64,000 bases of DNA from the NCBI RefSeq assembly GCF_002163585.1, contig NZ_CP015579.1, positions 2,046,001-2,110,000 on the forward strand. The letters are read 5' to 3'. Shown piece after piece: positions 16,139 to 26,541 of this stretch (position 1 is its first letter; every line of letters starts with the position of its first letter). The DNA is from Tatumella citrea. Its GTDB lineage: Bacteria; Pseudomonadota; Gammaproteobacteria; Enterobacterales; Enterobacteriaceae. Made by a program: the position numbers and the translations under genes. The notes beneath the pieces were generated by a model. It made no database searches and was not told the DNA's origin. It saw nothing but the letters and a program-made list of their open reading frames with translations.

Positions 16139-16588
16139 ATGTTACAACAGATCTATTTTCTGAATGGGCCGAATGCCAATCTTTATGGTCTCGATAAGAA
16201 CGGTACCTATGGGAGTGAAAGCTTTGTCAGTATTGGTGAACGTTGCCAGAAACGCGCGGAAACTCAGGGAGTTGCCTTGCAATTCCGGCAAAGTAATCAT
16301 GAAGGCGTACTGGTTGACTGGATTCAGGAAGCACGACAACACGCGTCAGGTCTGATTATCAATGCTGCAGGTCTGACTTACAGCTCAGTCCCAATTCTTG
16401 ATGCGTTGTTGATGTTCGAAGGCCCCGTCATTGAAGTTCACATGAGCAATATCTGGAAACGCGAACCGTTCCGCCATCATTCGATGGTCTCCAAAGCGGC
16501 CACCGGAGTAATTGCCGGACTTGGGGCAACAGGCTATGAACTGGCGATTGACGCGGTAATCAATTTGCTCGGGGACCCTGCCATATGA
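16139..16588 (+). CDS. Diverged type II 3-dehydroquinate dehydratase-like protein
   Basis: A 149-residue protein with the fold signature of AroQ (type II dehydroquinase): NGPNANLYG at residues 9-17, Tyr24 in GTYG and the C-terminal HMSNIWKREPFRHHS block. However the catalytic loop is altered: the essential Arg (residue 19 in the Mycobacterium tuberculosis enzyme, motif GxRxPxxYG) is Asp here (GLDKNGTYG), and the usual NPGAYTHTS segment reads NAAGLTYSS. It is therefore unlikely to be an ordinary shikimate-pathway enzyme. It may act on another cyclic or enolate substrate in this catabolic operon. It overlaps the next gene by 4 bp. Confidence 0.85.
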   Translation: MLQQIYFLNGPNANLYGLDKNGTYGSESFVSIGERCQKRAETQGVALQFRQSNHEGVLVDWIQEARQHASGLIINAAGLTYSSVPILDALLMFEGPVIEVHMSNIWKREPFRHHSMVSKAATGVIAGLGATGYELAIDAVINLLGDPAI

Positions 16589-17514
16589 GTACTTTAGTTT
16601 TTTACAGTGAATTCGACAGTTTTGAACAATGGTCTGCCTTACTCGCTCCTTATTTGCCAGGTGTAACCATCTGCCGGGCCGAAGCAGTGAATGATACGGA
16701 TGACGTACACTATGCGTTGGCATGGAAACCACCACGCAACTTTTTTGCGCCTTATCCTAATCTGAAACTGCTGGTCAATCTGGGGGCAGGTGTTGATTCA
16801 CTGACCGGCAGGGATGATTTACCGGATATACCTATCCTCCGGCTGTCTGACCCGGAGATGGCCCAAATGATGGCAGGGTATGTACTGTTTGCTGTTTTGC
16901 GTTATGCCCGCGATATTCCTGTTTTTGAACGTGCTCAACGCCAAAGGCGCTGGCACTATCTGCATCCACGGGTTCCTGGCAGTATCCGTGTGGGAGTCCT
17001 GGGACTCGGAGAGCTGGGATCCAGAAGCGCGCAGGAGCTGGCGAGACAGGGCTTTGATGTACGGGGCTGGTCGCGGACACAGAAAGAGATAGCGGGAATT
17101 CTGTGCAGCAGCGGCCTTTCAGAACTGGATAGTTTCCTGTCAGAAAGTGATATTCTGGTAGTGATGCTGCCGTTAACGCCACAGACACAAGGGCTGCTTA
17201 CTGCTGAACGTCTGAAAAAATTACCGCATGGTGCGTCATTTATAAATGTTTCACGGGGCGCAATTGTTGATCAGCCAGCGCTGACAGCGGCATTACAGTG
17301 CGGACAGATTGCCGAAGCGACACTGGATGTATTTGATCGAGAGCCGCTTCCGCCAGAAGATCCGCTGTGGCAAATGGAAAACGTTCTGATTACCCCTCAT
17401 CTTGCGTCGGTGGCTATTCCCGCCAGTGCCGCACTTCAGGTGGCCGAAAATATTCTGCGATCCATGCGCGGGGAACCAGTCACTAATCAGGTATTTCCTG
17501 AACGGGGCTATTAA
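16585..17514 (+). CDS. D-2-hydroxyacid dehydrogenase (GhrA-like)
   Basis: A 309-residue NAD(P)-dependent 2-hydroxyacid dehydrogenase. The Rossmann motif VGVLGLGELGSRSAQ, the substrate-binding Arg in NVSRGAIVD, the Glu in FDREPLP and the catalytic His in TPHLAS are all present; the layout matches glyoxylate/hydroxypyruvate reductase A (312 residues in E. coli). It would interconvert a 2-keto acid and a D-2-hydroxy acid. It is the last gene of the plus-strand operon that begins with DUF1028, followed by a strong hairpin. Confidence 0.92.
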   Translation: MSTLVFYSEFDSFEQWSALLAPYLPGVTICRAEAVNDTDDVHYALAWKPPRNFFAPYPNLKLLVNLGAGVDSLTGRDDLPDIPILRLSDPEMAQMMAGYVLFAVLRYARDIPVFERAQRQRRWHYLHPRVPGSIRVGVLGLGELGSRSAQELARQGFDVRGWSRTQKEIAGILCSSGLSELDSFLSESDILVVMLPLTPQTQGLLTAERLKKLPHGASFINVSRGAIVDQPALTAALQCGQIAEATLDVFDREPLPPEDPLWQMENVLITPHLASVAIPASAALQVAENILRSMRGEPVTNQVFPERGY

Positions 17515-17523
17515 CTGTATTTC

Positions 17524-17546
17524 GGCGGGCGGTTGTGCCGCCCGCC
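17524..17546. terminator. GC-rich hairpin between dehydrogenase and LysR genes
   Basis: GGCGGGCGG-TTGTG-CCGCCCGCC forms a perfect 9-bp stem between the stop codons of two convergent genes. It probably serves as a shared terminator although no T-run follows. Confidence 0.6.
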
Positions 17547-17557
17547 ATGCCCGCTGA

Positions 17558-18520
17558 TCATGCAACACGAACGGCCTGTGGATCGAAATAGCTGGGTGCA
17601 GCCATTCCCGGAATATATTGATCGGAGATAAACATCCGGCAACGTTCGGCGAAAGCATTCACCACCATAGAATGATGAGCACTGGCTACAGTGGCATACC
17701 CAAGTTGCATAGGCTGGTTGACACCCGCCAGTCGCACACGAATTAATCGTTTCCCATCCTGTGACAGGTTTGCTTTAGGGCGAACATTAGTGATGGCAAA
17801 GCCCACGCCATTTGCCACCATCGCACGCACTACCTCCAGATTACCTGAGCGCATTACTATATTCGGGGTGATACCGGCCTGACTAAACAAACTAAGGAAA
17901 TATTCCCTGCTGCACGGCATATCGAGTAAAACCATCGGCATTTCTGCCAGGTCCTGGAGAGTAGCTGCAGGCTGGTTGGCCAGTGGATGGTGTTCCCCAA
18001 CCATAAGGTAGGGCGGAAGTTTGGCAAGTGGCTGAAATTCAATATCATTAACTGGTACCAAATCATAAGTCAGTGCAATATCGATATCTGCACTGCGCAA
18101 TTGCCTGAGTAACTGTTCATGATTACCTTCAATCAACGTGATACGTACTCCCGGGAAAGCACGACCATACCCAAATACCAGTTCAGGAGTCAGCATTGGG
18201 GCGAGCGTATCAAGGCAGCCCACGCGTAAAGGGCCACGAACATTATTCAGCGATTCTGAAGCGATAGTATAGAGGTTAGACATTTGCGACAGAATCAGTC
18301 TTGCCTCTCTTAATACCTGCTGACCAATGGCTGTCAGAGATACGCCCTGAGCATGGTGGCGGACAAATAACTGAACGCCCAGCTCCGACTCAATATGAGT
18401 AATTGCAGCAGAGATTGATGGCGAGGAAACGTGGATACGTTCCGAGGCACCAATAATACTGCCCGCTTCGCCGGAGGCGACAAAGTATTCCAGCTGACGC
18501 TGAGTAATGCGACTGAGCAT
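17558..18520 (-). CDS. LysR-family regulator of the ABC/AroQ-like cluster
   Basis: A 320-residue LysR-type regulator with a helix-turn-helix at SIIGASERIHVSSPSISAAI and a full effector domain. The ATG at 18520 follows GGGAGAAC; an upstream in-frame start at 18592 lacks support. It sits between the two halves of the transporter cluster, divergent from the binding protein-permease operon and convergent with the DUF1028-dehydrogenase operon, so it is well placed to control at least the former. The effector is unknown. Confidence 0.88.
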   Translation of the reverse strand: MLSRITQRQLEYFVASGEAGSIIGASERIHVSSPSISAAITHIESELGVQLFVRHHAQGVSLTAIGQQVLREARLILSQMSNLYTIASESLNNVRGPLRVGCLDTLAPMLTPELVFGYGRAFPGVRITLIEGNHEQLLRQLRSADIDIALTYDLVPVNDIEFQPLAKLPPYLMVGEHHPLANQPAATLQDLAEMPMVLLDMPCSREYFLSLFSQAGITPNIVMRSGNLEVVRAMVANGVGFAITNVRPKANLSQDGKRLIRVRLAGVNQPMQLGYATVASAHHSMVVNAFAERCRMFISDQYIPGMAAPSYFDPQAVRVA

Positions 18521-18856
18521 ACAGGTTCTCCCGGGATCGCCGACATGATTGTTATCACGCCAGTCATTATGATATTGCCATTTACCCTGCATTTATCATG
18601 CCAAATACCAGGTAAGAGAATCATCACTTGCCTGATAGCGGCTGACTATTCGCTTCTCCCTTATTAGTAGTTAAGTAAATCCTCACTTGTTCACCGTTAT
18701 TTATAGCGTCAGAAATCCTGATGCAACGACGCAGAAAAGCCTGTTTTACCGAAGAGTGAGCCGGGGGCAGAATCGTAATAACACCAGAGCCAGTTACGGC
18801 GGTCGACGGTGGTTACAGATAACTTCACCAGCCTGTTAATTCAATGGGGACAAAAT
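18521..18856. promoter_or_regulatory. Divergent promoter region of LysR and binding-protein operon
   Basis: 336 bp with no gene between the two divergent starts. It should hold the LysR binding sites, and TTAGTAGTTAAGTAA (about 18663-18677) is an AT-rich candidate, but I cannot define boxes with confidence. Confidence 0.3.
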
Positions 18857-19888
18857 ATGTTGCGTAAGATTTGTACCATAACGTTATTGACCACCAGCAT
18901 ATTAAGTGCCGGCAACGCAATGGCAGCCGACACCTTGATAGTCAGCACCTGGGGGGGAGGTTTTAAAGATCTTATTGATCAGACAATTGCTAAAGAATTT
19001 ACCAAAGAAACCGGAGCAAACGTGCAATTTGTCACCGGCGGGACAATAGACAGACTGAATAAAGCTAAACTCGCCGGTGATACTCCCGAAACGGACGTCA
19101 CCTTTACCACGGCCCAGGTCGGTTATCTGTATGCAAACAGTGGGCTGTTTGAGAAGTTAGACATGAGTAAAATCCCAAATGCGGTGAATCTGGTCAGCGA
19201 GGCCAAAGTCAGTCCATATCATCTTGGTGTTTGGGGCTATGTATATACCATTGCTTATCGACCTGATCTGGTACCTAAAGGCATCACTTTCAACAGCTGG
19301 AATGACCTTTGGAACCCGGCACTGAAGAATATGATAGCGTTACCTGACTGGGACCCAAGCCATATTATTACTGTTGCCGCCAAACTTTCGGGAGCGGATG
19401 CTGCACACTGGCAACAAGGGCAGGCGAAACTAAAAGCATTGATCCCAAATATAAAATCTTTCTACACCGATGACGCTAACAGTCAGCAACTGATTTCGAC
19501 CGGTGAAACACCGGTACAGGTGATGCTATCGATGAACGCATACACCATGATGGCTGAGGGGGTAAATATCAAACTGGCTATTCCTAAGGAAGGTGCAGTT
19601 CTTGGGGTGGATACTATAGGTATAAATAAAGGCACAAAACATGCTGACCTGGCCTACAAATTTATCAATATTGCGTTGAATCCCAAAATTCAGGAGCAGG
19701 TGGCGAAGATCTATCGGGGAAGCCCGACGGTAACCAATGCACATATTGATCCGAACCTGGCAAAACTGCCCGGTATGTTAACCACCGCAGCGCAGTGGGA
19801 TGCCACAATCAATACTGACCCACAACTACGGGCAGAAAAAACCGCGGAATGGCGGCAATGGTTCTCAGAGAACATTATGTCTCATTAA
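18857..19888 (+). CDS. ABC transporter substrate-binding protein, PotD type
   Basis: A 343-residue periplasmic binding protein of the polyamine/opine family. A signal peptide (MLRKICTITLLTT..., cleavage likely after NAMA) is followed by the characteristic DTLIVSTWGGGFKDL opening. The ATG at 18857 follows GGGGACAAAAT; an earlier in-frame start would spoil the signal peptide. It is followed by two permease genes and belongs with the ATPase at 13.4 kb. Members of this family bind polyamines, opines, thiamine or iron; the WGGG start is common in proteins annotated for polyamine-like or small carboxylate ligands, but the ligand here is unknown. Confidence 0.92.
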   Translation: MLRKICTITLLTTSILSAGNAMAADTLIVSTWGGGFKDLIDQTIAKEFTKETGANVQFVTGGTIDRLNKAKLAGDTPETDVTFTTAQVGYLYANSGLFEKLDMSKIPNAVNLVSEAKVSPYHLGVWGYVYTIAYRPDLVPKGITFNSWNDLWNPALKNMIALPDWDPSHIITVAAKLSGADAAHWQQGQAKLKALIPNIKSFYTDDANSQQLISTGETPVQVMLSMNAYTMMAEGVNIKLAIPKEGAVLGVDTIGINKGTKHADLAYKFINIALNPKIQEQVAKIYRGSPTVTNAHIDPNLAKLPGMLTTAAQWDATINTDPQLRAEKTAEWRQWFSENIMSH

Positions 19889-19949
19889 TATAAATCCGGG
19901 CGGCTTCTCCTGGCGTCCGTATCTTATAGTTTCTTCAGGCAGCAGATCT

Positions 19950-20804
19950 ATGACGAGAAAACCTACATTTTTACCCTGGTTCATCCTGCCGGCAACGCTG
20001 ACTGCATTTGGATTAATCATCGCCATGTTAGCTGTGATGCAATTCAGCATCCGTGCATATATTCCCGGTTCACTGGATGTCGGAAGATTTACCCTGGCAA
20101 ACTTCAGTGGATTGTTTAAACGCATCTTTGCTGAAGCGTTTATTAATACCGTGGTATTAAGCGCTAAAACGGCCATTTATGGTCTGATAATGAGTTATCC
20201 GCTGGCCTATGCCCTTGTCCGCACCCGTACCCGATGGATCAAGTCAGCTATTCTTATTATCGCTATTACTCCGTTATTTCTCGGGGAAGTGGTGCGTACC
20301 TATTCATGGATTATTGTGCTTGGCAACACGGGTTTTCTGAACAGTCTGCTTCTGGCAACAGGGTTTATTGCTAAACCTGTACAGTTTATGTTCACCCAAG
20401 GTGGCGTGGTAGTGGCGCTGGTACACGTGACCATGCCGGTTATGGTACTCATGCTGGCGACTGCACTATCGCATATCAGCCCTGATTATGAAAAAGCGGC
20501 TGCCAGCCTGGGAGCCGGTCCAATACGCAGATTGATAACTGTAACGATCCCTCTTTCATTACCCGGGATTATTTCAAGTCTGACCACTGCTTTTGCCTGG
20601 ACGTTCAGTGCCTTCGCGACCCCACAACTGATCGGTGGCGGTCGGGTAGCAACGATTGCCACTATGGTATATCAGCTCGGTTTCTCTTCATTGAATTTTC
20701 CGTTTGCAGCAGCTCTTAGCATTGCTGGTCTCGGTCTGACGATTCTTCTGCTGATGGCTCTGAAACGCATTACCCGATTCCTGCCTGCGATGGGAGAGAA
20801 ATGA
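19950..20804 (+). CDS. ABC transporter permease 1, PotB type
   Basis: A 284-residue inner-membrane permease with about six helices. The EAA loop that docks to the ATPase is clear (YEKAAASLGAGPIRRL). The ATG at 19950 is preceded by AGGCAGCAG and gives a standard short cytoplasmic N-terminus before the first helix (FILPATLTAFGLI); an earlier start in the same frame overlaps the binding-protein gene. It pairs with the next gene, one base downstream. Confidence 0.92.
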   Translation: MTRKPTFLPWFILPATLTAFGLIIAMLAVMQFSIRAYIPGSLDVGRFTLANFSGLFKRIFAEAFINTVVLSAKTAIYGLIMSYPLAYALVRTRTRWIKSAILIIAITPLFLGEVVRTYSWIIVLGNTGFLNSLLLATGFIAKPVQFMFTQGGVVVALVHVTMPVMVLMLATALSHISPDYEKAAASLGAGPIRRLITVTIPLSLPGIISSLTTAFAWTFSAFATPQLIGGGRVATIATMVYQLGFSSLNFPFAAALSIAGLGLTILLLMALKRITRFLPAMGEK

Positions 20805-20805
20805 T

Positions 20806-21624
20806 ATGACCAGGACACTGAACGATAAACTTGTAATACTGGCTGGGCGAGTACTAGTCTCTGCGATTCTGGTTTTTGTGTTATTACCCACTGTCGTCGT
20901 ATTTATCTCGTCATTCAGTAGCACGTCGATACTGTTTTTCCCACCCAGGGGCTGGTCACTTCGCTGGTTTGCGCGCGCTGTCAGTTATGATGATTTCCGC
21001 CAAGGTTTTTATTCCGGTCTGTGGGTGACTGCATGGGCATCATCGCTGGCAGTGATTATTGGGTCGACACTGGCGATTGCCATTGAACGCTACACGTTCT
21101 CCTGCAAACAAGTGCTGGAAGGCATTTTGCTGTCGCCGTTATTTATTCCGCATTTCAGTATCGGTCTTGGATTACTCATGCTGGTATCACAACTGAATCT
21201 GGGACGGGGCTATTCAGTAGTTGTATTCTGCCATATTGTTTTGGTTCTGCCGTTTGTATTGCGAAGCGTTTATGTCTCTTTAAAAAACCTCGAACAGCGT
21301 ACAGAACTGGCCGCAGCCAGTCTGGGAGCATCGCCATTACGGGTTATATGGACTATTACGGTGCCACTGATTTTACCAGGTCTGTTCGGGGGATGGTTAT
21401 TTGCAGCGATAATGTCATTCAATGAATTCACCGCATCTTTATTTATTACCACTCAGGCAACACAGACCCTGCCAGTGGCCATGTATAACTATGTACGCGA
21501 ATTCGCTGACCCAACGTTGTCAGCATTATCAGTGATTTATATTGTGGTTACTGCGGCCATATTAATTATTGCCAATCAGTTCTTTGGGCTGGGGAAAATA
21601 TTGAATGTGGAGTCCGTGCATTAA
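20806..21624 (+). CDS. ABC transporter permease 2, PotC type
   Basis: A 272-residue permease with six helices and an EAA loop (TELAAASLGASPLRV). It starts one base after the first permease stop and forms the heterodimeric membrane channel with it. Nothing suggests damage. The next gene, a flavoprotein, begins 135 bp later and may be expressed from the same promoter. Confidence 0.92.
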   Translation: MTRTLNDKLVILAGRVLVSAILVFVLLPTVVVFISSFSSTSILFFPPRGWSLRWFARAVSYDDFRQGFYSGLWVTAWASSLAVIIGSTLAIAIERYTFSCKQVLEGILLSPLFIPHFSIGLGLLMLVSQLNLGRGYSVVVFCHIVLVLPFVLRSVYVSLKNLEQRTELAAASLGASPLRVIWTITVPLILPGLFGGWLFAAIMSFNEFTASLFITTQATQTLPVAMYNYVREFADPTLSALSVIYIVVTAAILIIANQFFGLGKILNVESVH

Positions 21625-21759
21625 TTCATTCAGGTGAAGTCATTCGCTTTTAGTTTTCCGAAGCTTTGAATCTAAAAAGTCTGATTAGTGATAGCCCAGG
21701 GGCAGGCTATGCTGGTTAATAACCAAAGAACTCGTATCAAAAACACTCAGGAATGAAAA

Positions 21760-23010
21760 ATGTCGGCAGAAAAAATTAACACTATTGTGGTGGGTGCGGG
21801 GCAGGCGGGTATTGCTATGAGTGAACATCTTACTCAGATGGGGGTTGCACATGTGGTGTTTGAACGCAACCGCATTGCCGAACGTTGGCGTTCAGAACGT
21901 TGGGATTCTCTGGTCGCCAACGGACCCGCCTGGCATGATCGTTTTCCTTCACTTAAATTTGATAATATCCCTCAGGAGATGTTTCCGCCCAAAGAGCGTA
22001 TGGCCCAATACTTTGAAGATTATGTGAAAATGCTTAATGCACCAGTACGTACCGGTGTCGAAGTATACAAAGTTGAACGTTTAGCGGGCCGCAGTGGCTT
22101 CAGTGTACAGACCTCAGTTGGAGAATTTGAAGCAGACAATGTAGTGGCGGCTACAGGCCCGTTTCAGAAGCCCTCATTTCCGCAGATTGTTCCTGAAAAT
22201 TCAGCCGTCCATCAGATTCATTCTTCAGTCTACAAAAATCCGAATCAATTGCCCGAAGGTGGTGTTCTGGTTGTGGGTGCCGGTGCCTCCGGTTCACAAA
22301 TTGCCGAAGAGTTGCGCAAATCCGGGCGCGATGTGTACCTGTCAGTTGGAGAACATTACCGTCCACCACGCGCATACCGGGACCGCGATTACTGTTGGTG
22401 GCTTGGTGCTTTGGGATTGTGGGACGAGGTAAAAATTAAACCCAAAAAAGAACATGTTGCCTTTGCTGTAAGTGGGTATGAGGGTGGCAAAACAGTGGAT
22501 TTTCGCCGTCTGGCGCATATGGGAATCACACTGACCGGAATCACACAACGGTGGGAAAATGGAGTTCTGAGTTTTGCTGAGGGTTTGGCAGAAAATATTG
22601 CCGAAGGAGACAAAGCTTATTTCGAAGTACTGCATGATGCAGATGTCTATATTGAACGTAATGGTCTCGGATTACCGCCTGAACCAGAAGCCTGGACATT
22701 GTTGCCTGATCCGGAATGCCTGACCAACCCGGTCAGGGAATTGAATTTACAAGCTACAGGGATCACCAACATTGTCTGGGCAACAGGTTTCAGATTCGAT
22801 TTCAGCTGGTTGCAGGTGGATGCGTTTGATGAAAAAGGGCTGCCATTTCACAAACGAGGGATCTCGGCAGAACGTGGCATTTACTTTGTCGGGTTGCCAA
22901 ACCTGGTTAACCGGGCATCTTCGTTTATCTATGGTGTCTGGCACGATGCAAAATATATTGCAGACCACATAGCATTGCAAAACGCTTACAGCGACTACGA
23001 GAAAGAGTAA
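21760..23010 (+). CDS. Flavin-containing monooxygenase-like NAD(P)-binding flavoprotein
   Basis: A 416-residue protein with two dinucleotide-binding motifs: GAGQAGIAMS near residue 12 for FAD and GAGASGSQIAEEL near residue 173 for NAD(P)H. This is the pattern of FMO/YUCCA-like and CzcO-type monooxygenases. The classical FMO fingerprint (FxGxxxHxxxY/F) is not obvious; HSSVYKNP near residue 150 is a reduced form of it. It follows the permease operon on the same strand after a leader with a GGAATG ribosome binding site. It may oxidise the imported compound, making the cluster a transport-plus-oxidation unit; inference. Confidence 0.85.
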   Translation: MSAEKINTIVVGAGQAGIAMSEHLTQMGVAHVVFERNRIAERWRSERWDSLVANGPAWHDRFPSLKFDNIPQEMFPPKERMAQYFEDYVKMLNAPVRTGVEVYKVERLAGRSGFSVQTSVGEFEADNVVAATGPFQKPSFPQIVPENSAVHQIHSSVYKNPNQLPEGGVLVVGAGASGSQIAEELRKSGRDVYLSVGEHYRPPRAYRDRDYCWWLGALGLWDEVKIKPKKEHVAFAVSGYEGGKTVDFRRLAHMGITLTGITQRWENGVLSFAEGLAENIAEGDKAYFEVLHDADVYIERNGLGLPPEPEAWTLLPDPECLTNPVRELNLQATGITNIVWATGFRFDFSWLQVDAFDEKGLPFHKRGISAERGIYFVGLPNLVNRASSFIYGVWHDAKYIADHIALQNAYSDYEKE

Positions 23011-23375
23011 TTTTCTGCCGGACCGGGAAAGAGGTTGAACCGTCAGATTTGTAAGCATCAAAAATGCAGGTGGTTACGATATATTGCGGATATTCAGTAT
23101 AATTTTCAGCGAAAACTGGCAGGACCGAACGGTGAAGATGAATGATAAGCGATGGCCGCTCACGGAATTCGATAAATTTCTGGTCAGCCCTTGATGGTGC
23201 TAAGCGCTATAAAATTGCTGCCCGCGAAAAAGATATGGATTTGATTGGCCCGGATAATTGTGTCGATCGTTCCGCACGAATCAGGTCAGGTTGATTCCGT
23301 TCTGACTGTTTGACTTTGGGGTTGATACCTGTGTAACACACCACCCGGCATAACGCCGGGTGATATTCCGGTAAT
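23011..23375. other. Intergenic region between convergent flavoprotein and betA genes
   Basis: 365 bp without a convincing gene. A perfect 8-bp hairpin, CACCCGGC-ATAAC-GCCGGGTG (23342-23362), lies just past the betA stop and could end its transcript, though no T-run follows. The stretch 23130-23290 has fragments of open reading frame but I recognise nothing. Confidence 0.5.
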
Positions 23376-25046
23376 TCAGGCATTGCGAACCGGAGCGCCA
23401 TTGGCAACGTAATAAGGCACGTTAACCCGGGGCAGTGGTGCCCGGCCGCGAATCATATCGGCAATTTTCTCGGCTATCATAATGGTAGGTGCATTCAAAT
23501 TCCCGGTAGTAATCTGTGGCATAATTGATGCGTCCACCACGCGTAAACCTTCAACTCCATGAACCTTACCGTCATTACCCACTACCGCCATATCGTGGTA
23601 TCCCATAGCATTGGAGCAGGAAGGGTGAAAGGCTGTTTCTGCATGCTCACGGATAAACTTATCTAATTCAGCATCAGATTGCAGATGAGCCCCGGGGGAT
23701 ATCTCCTCGCCGCGGTAAGGATCTAAGGCCCGCTGTTGCATGATTTCACGGGTAATCCGAATACCCGCCCGAAATTCACGCCAGTCCTGATCATGCGCCA
23801 TGTAGTTAAACAGGATTCCGGGATGCTGGTATGGATCTTTAGACTTCAGTTGTACACGTCCGCGACTTAACGAGCGCATTGAACCGACATGAGCCTGAAA
23901 ACTATGGGTTTTTATTGGATTTGAACCGTTATAGTTAATCGCTACCGGCAGAAAATGAAACTGAATATTTGGCCACTCAAATTCGTCGTGGGTCCGAATA
24001 AATCCACCGGCTTCAAACTGGTTACTGGCACCAATCCCCGAACCGTTAATCAGCCATTCGGCACCAATGGCGGGCTGATTATGCATTTTAAGGGCAGGGG
24101 CCAATGATACCGGTTGCCGGCATTCATACTGCAAGTACATTTCAAGATGGTCCTGAAGGTTCGATCCTACTCCTGGTAAATCCTGAACTACTTCAATATC
24201 CAGGTTACTCAATAACTGACCAGGCCCGACACCAGAACGTTGCAGAATTTGCGGGGAAGCAATGGCTCCCGCACACAACAGAACCTCCCGTTGTGCGCAG
24301 GCCATCTGCTGCTTGCCGTTGCGCAGCCAACTCACCGCGTAAGCACGATGATTATCAAACAAAATACGGTCTGTGGTCGCATGAACTTCAATAGTCAGGT
24401 TAGGCCGGGAGCGTGACTGGTCAAGGTAACCACGGGCAGTGCTGGAACGACGTCCCTTCGGGGTTACGGTACGGTCCATTGGACCAAAACCTTCCTGCTG
24501 ATAGCCGTTAAGGTCATCAGTACGCGGATATCCGGCCTGAACACCAGCTTCTACCATGGCATGGAACAGAACATTATTACCTGATTTTGGTGTAGCCACG
24601 CTGACAGGGCCCCTATCGCCATGATAATCATTGCCGCCTGTATCGCGGCATTCTGCAGTTTTAAAATACGGCAGACAATCCAGATAACTCCAGTTTTCCA
24701 GCCCTGATTGCCTGGCCCAGTTATCATAATCCATGGCATTCCCACGGATATAACACATACCATTAATCAGTGAAGAACCACCCAGACCTTTGCCCCGGCC
24801 ACATTCCATTTGGCGGTTATTCATATAAGGTTCAGGATCAGTAACATATGCCCAGTTATAGCGACGGCCCTGTAAGGGATAGGCCAATGCTGCTGGCATT
24901 TGTGTGCGAAAATCCATGCGATAGTCAGGGCCTCCGGCTTCCAGTAGCAGTACCTTAATATCCGGATCTTCTGTTAAGCGGGTGGCCAGTACATTACCTG
25001 CTGAGCCCGCACCAATAATGATATAGTCGTATTCACTAGTACTCAT
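23376..25046 (-). CDS. betA: Choline dehydrogenase
   Basis: A 556-residue GMC-family flavoprotein that oxidises choline to betaine aldehyde at the inner membrane, the first step of glycine betaine synthesis. The FAD motif [15 protein letters not shown] starts near residue 10, the second GMC signature ([15 protein letters not shown]) near residue 255, and the C-terminal catalytic His-Asn region (HPSCSNAMG ... [13 protein letters not shown]) is intact. It is the third gene of betIBA, separated from betB by 10 bp. Length equals the enterobacterial enzyme. Confidence 0.96.
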   Translation of the reverse strand: MSTSEYDYIIIGAGSAGNVLATRLTEDPDIKVLLLEAGGPDYRMDFRTQMPAALAYPLQGRRYNWAYVTDPEPYMNNRQMECGRGKGLGGSSLINGMCYIRGNAMDYDNWARQSGLENWSYLDCLPYFKTAECRDTGGNDYHGDRGPVSVATPKSGNNVLFHAMVEAGVQAGYPRTDDLNGYQQEGFGPMDRTVTPKGRRSSTARGYLDQSRSRPNLTIEVHATTDRILFDNHRAYAVSWLRNGKQQMACAQREVLLCAGAIASPQILQRSGVGPGQLLSNLDIEVVQDLPGVGSNLQDHLEMYLQYECRQPVSLAPALKMHNQPAIGAEWLINGSGIGASNQFEAGGFIRTHDEFEWPNIQFHFLPVAINYNGSNPIKTHSFQAHVGSMRSLSRGRVQLKSKDPYQHPGILFNYMAHDQDWREFRAGIRITREIMQQRALDPYRGEEISPGAHLQSDAELDKFIREHAETAFHPSCSNAMGYHDMAVVGNDGKVHGVEGLRVVDASIMPQITTGNLNAPTIMIAEKIADMIRGRAPLPRVNVPYYVANGAPVRNA

Positions 25047-25056
25047 TCACTCATCC

Positions 25057-26529
25057 TTAAAAAATTGAAATGAATGGTTTCAGTTCAACCTGAACAGATT
25101 TCGTCCGGGTATAGTGGGCGAGAGTTTCAATACCATTTTCACGGCCAACCCCGGATTGTTTGTAGCCGCCCACCGGCATTTGAGCGGGAGATTCGCCCCA
25201 GCTGTTTATCCAGCAAATACCAGCCTGCAACTGATGAATCACACGGTGAGCTGCACTCAGGTCAGAAGTCACCACGCCGGCTGCCAGGCCAAAATGGGTC
25301 GAATTGGCTCGCTGAATCACTTCCTGCTCATCGCCGTAGCTGAGAATACTCATAACAGGGCCAAAAATTTCCTCGCGGGAAATGGTGTAGTGATCCTGGC
25401 AATTGGTAAAAATGGTGGGTTGTACAAAGGCTCCACGACCAAAATCTCCTGAAACGACACGTTCACCTCCCGCCAGCAATGTTGCACCTTCACGTTTGCC
25501 CAGTTCGATATAGCGCAACACATTTTCCATATGAGCAAAACTAACCAGAGGACCAAAGTTAGTCTCTGGGTTATCAGGAAGTCCAAGGCGGATACGTTCC
25601 ACGCGTGTCAGTAAAGCCTTTTCCAATGCCTGCTTTTGGCTGTGGTGAACAAAAACCCGCGTGCCGTTGGTACAAACCTGACCTGAACTGTAAAAGTTCG
25701 CCATCATCGCAATATCTGCAGCCTGATCAATATCAGCATCCGGCAGAATAATTAGCGGCGACTTACCACCGAGTTCCATGGTGACTTCTTTTAGTGAGCT
25801 TGCTGCTGCACTGGCCATCACTTTTTTGCCGGTAGTGATGCCGCCAGTGAAAGAGATTTTTTCTATCCGTGGATGTTCTGTCAGCCATTGTCCGACATCG
25901 CTTCCTAAGCCCTGTAATACATTGAATACGCCATCAGGAACACCAGCCTCGGTATAGATTTGGGCCAGTGCCAGGGCTGACAAAGGTGTCACTTCACTCG
26001 GTTTAAAAATCATTGAATTCCCGGCGGCCAGGGCAGGGGCAGACTTCCATAACGCAATCTGAATAGGGTAATTCCAGGCACCGATACCAGCGGTAACACC
26101 CAGTGGTTCGCGCCTGGTATAAAAGAAACTGCCTTCACGCAACGGATACTGAGTACCTTCAATAGCACTGGCCAGTCCGGCGTAGTACTCCAGTACATCA
26201 GCACCAGTCACAATATCGACCACCGAGGTTTCTGAGAGCGGTTTGCCTGTATCGAGCGTTTCCAGCACTGCGAGTTCATCATTCCTGTCCCTTAAAATGG
26301 CCACGGCTCGTAACAATATGCGTGAACGCTGAGTTGCTGTCATCGCAGCCCACTCACGCTGTCCCTGCTCAGCACTGACGACAGCACGTTCGACATCGGC
26401 CTGCGTGGCACGCTGAACCTGAGCCAGGATTTCACCATTTGCCGGATTCACGCTCTGGAATGTTTCATTACCACTAGCATCAGTTAATTTACCGTGGATA
26501 TACAACTTCTGAAGAGGAAATTGAGGCAC
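25057..26529 (-). CDS. betB: Betaine aldehyde dehydrogenase
   Basis: A 490-residue NAD-dependent aldehyde dehydrogenase that makes glycine betaine from betaine aldehyde. Catalytic Glu in MELGGKSPL and Cys in [11 protein letters not shown] are present, with the cofactor motif FTGGITTGK. Length equals E. coli BetB. It lies between betI and betA with 12 and 10 bp gaps, so the three genes are one operon. Confidence 0.96.
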   Translation of the reverse strand: MPQFPLQKLYIHGKLTDASGNETFQSVNPANGEILAQVQRATQADVERAVVSAEQGQREWAAMTATQRSRILLRAVAILRDRNDELAVLETLDTGKPLSETSVVDIVTGADVLEYYAGLASAIEGTQYPLREGSFFYTRREPLGVTAGIGAWNYPIQIALWKSAPALAAGNSMIFKPSEVTPLSALALAQIYTEAGVPDGVFNVLQGLGSDVGQWLTEHPRIEKISFTGGITTGKKVMASAAASSLKEVTMELGGKSPLIILPDADIDQAADIAMMANFYSSGQVCTNGTRVFVHHSQKQALEKALLTRVERIRLGLPDNPETNFGPLVSFAHMENVLRYIELGKREGATLLAGGERVVSGDFGRGAFVQPTIFTNCQDHYTISREEIFGPVMSILSYGDEQEVIQRANSTHFGLAAGVVTSDLSAAHRVIHQLQAGICWINSWGESPAQMPVGGYKQSGVGRENGIETLAHYTRTKSVQVELKPFISIF

Positions 26530-26541
26530 TGATTGGTCTCC

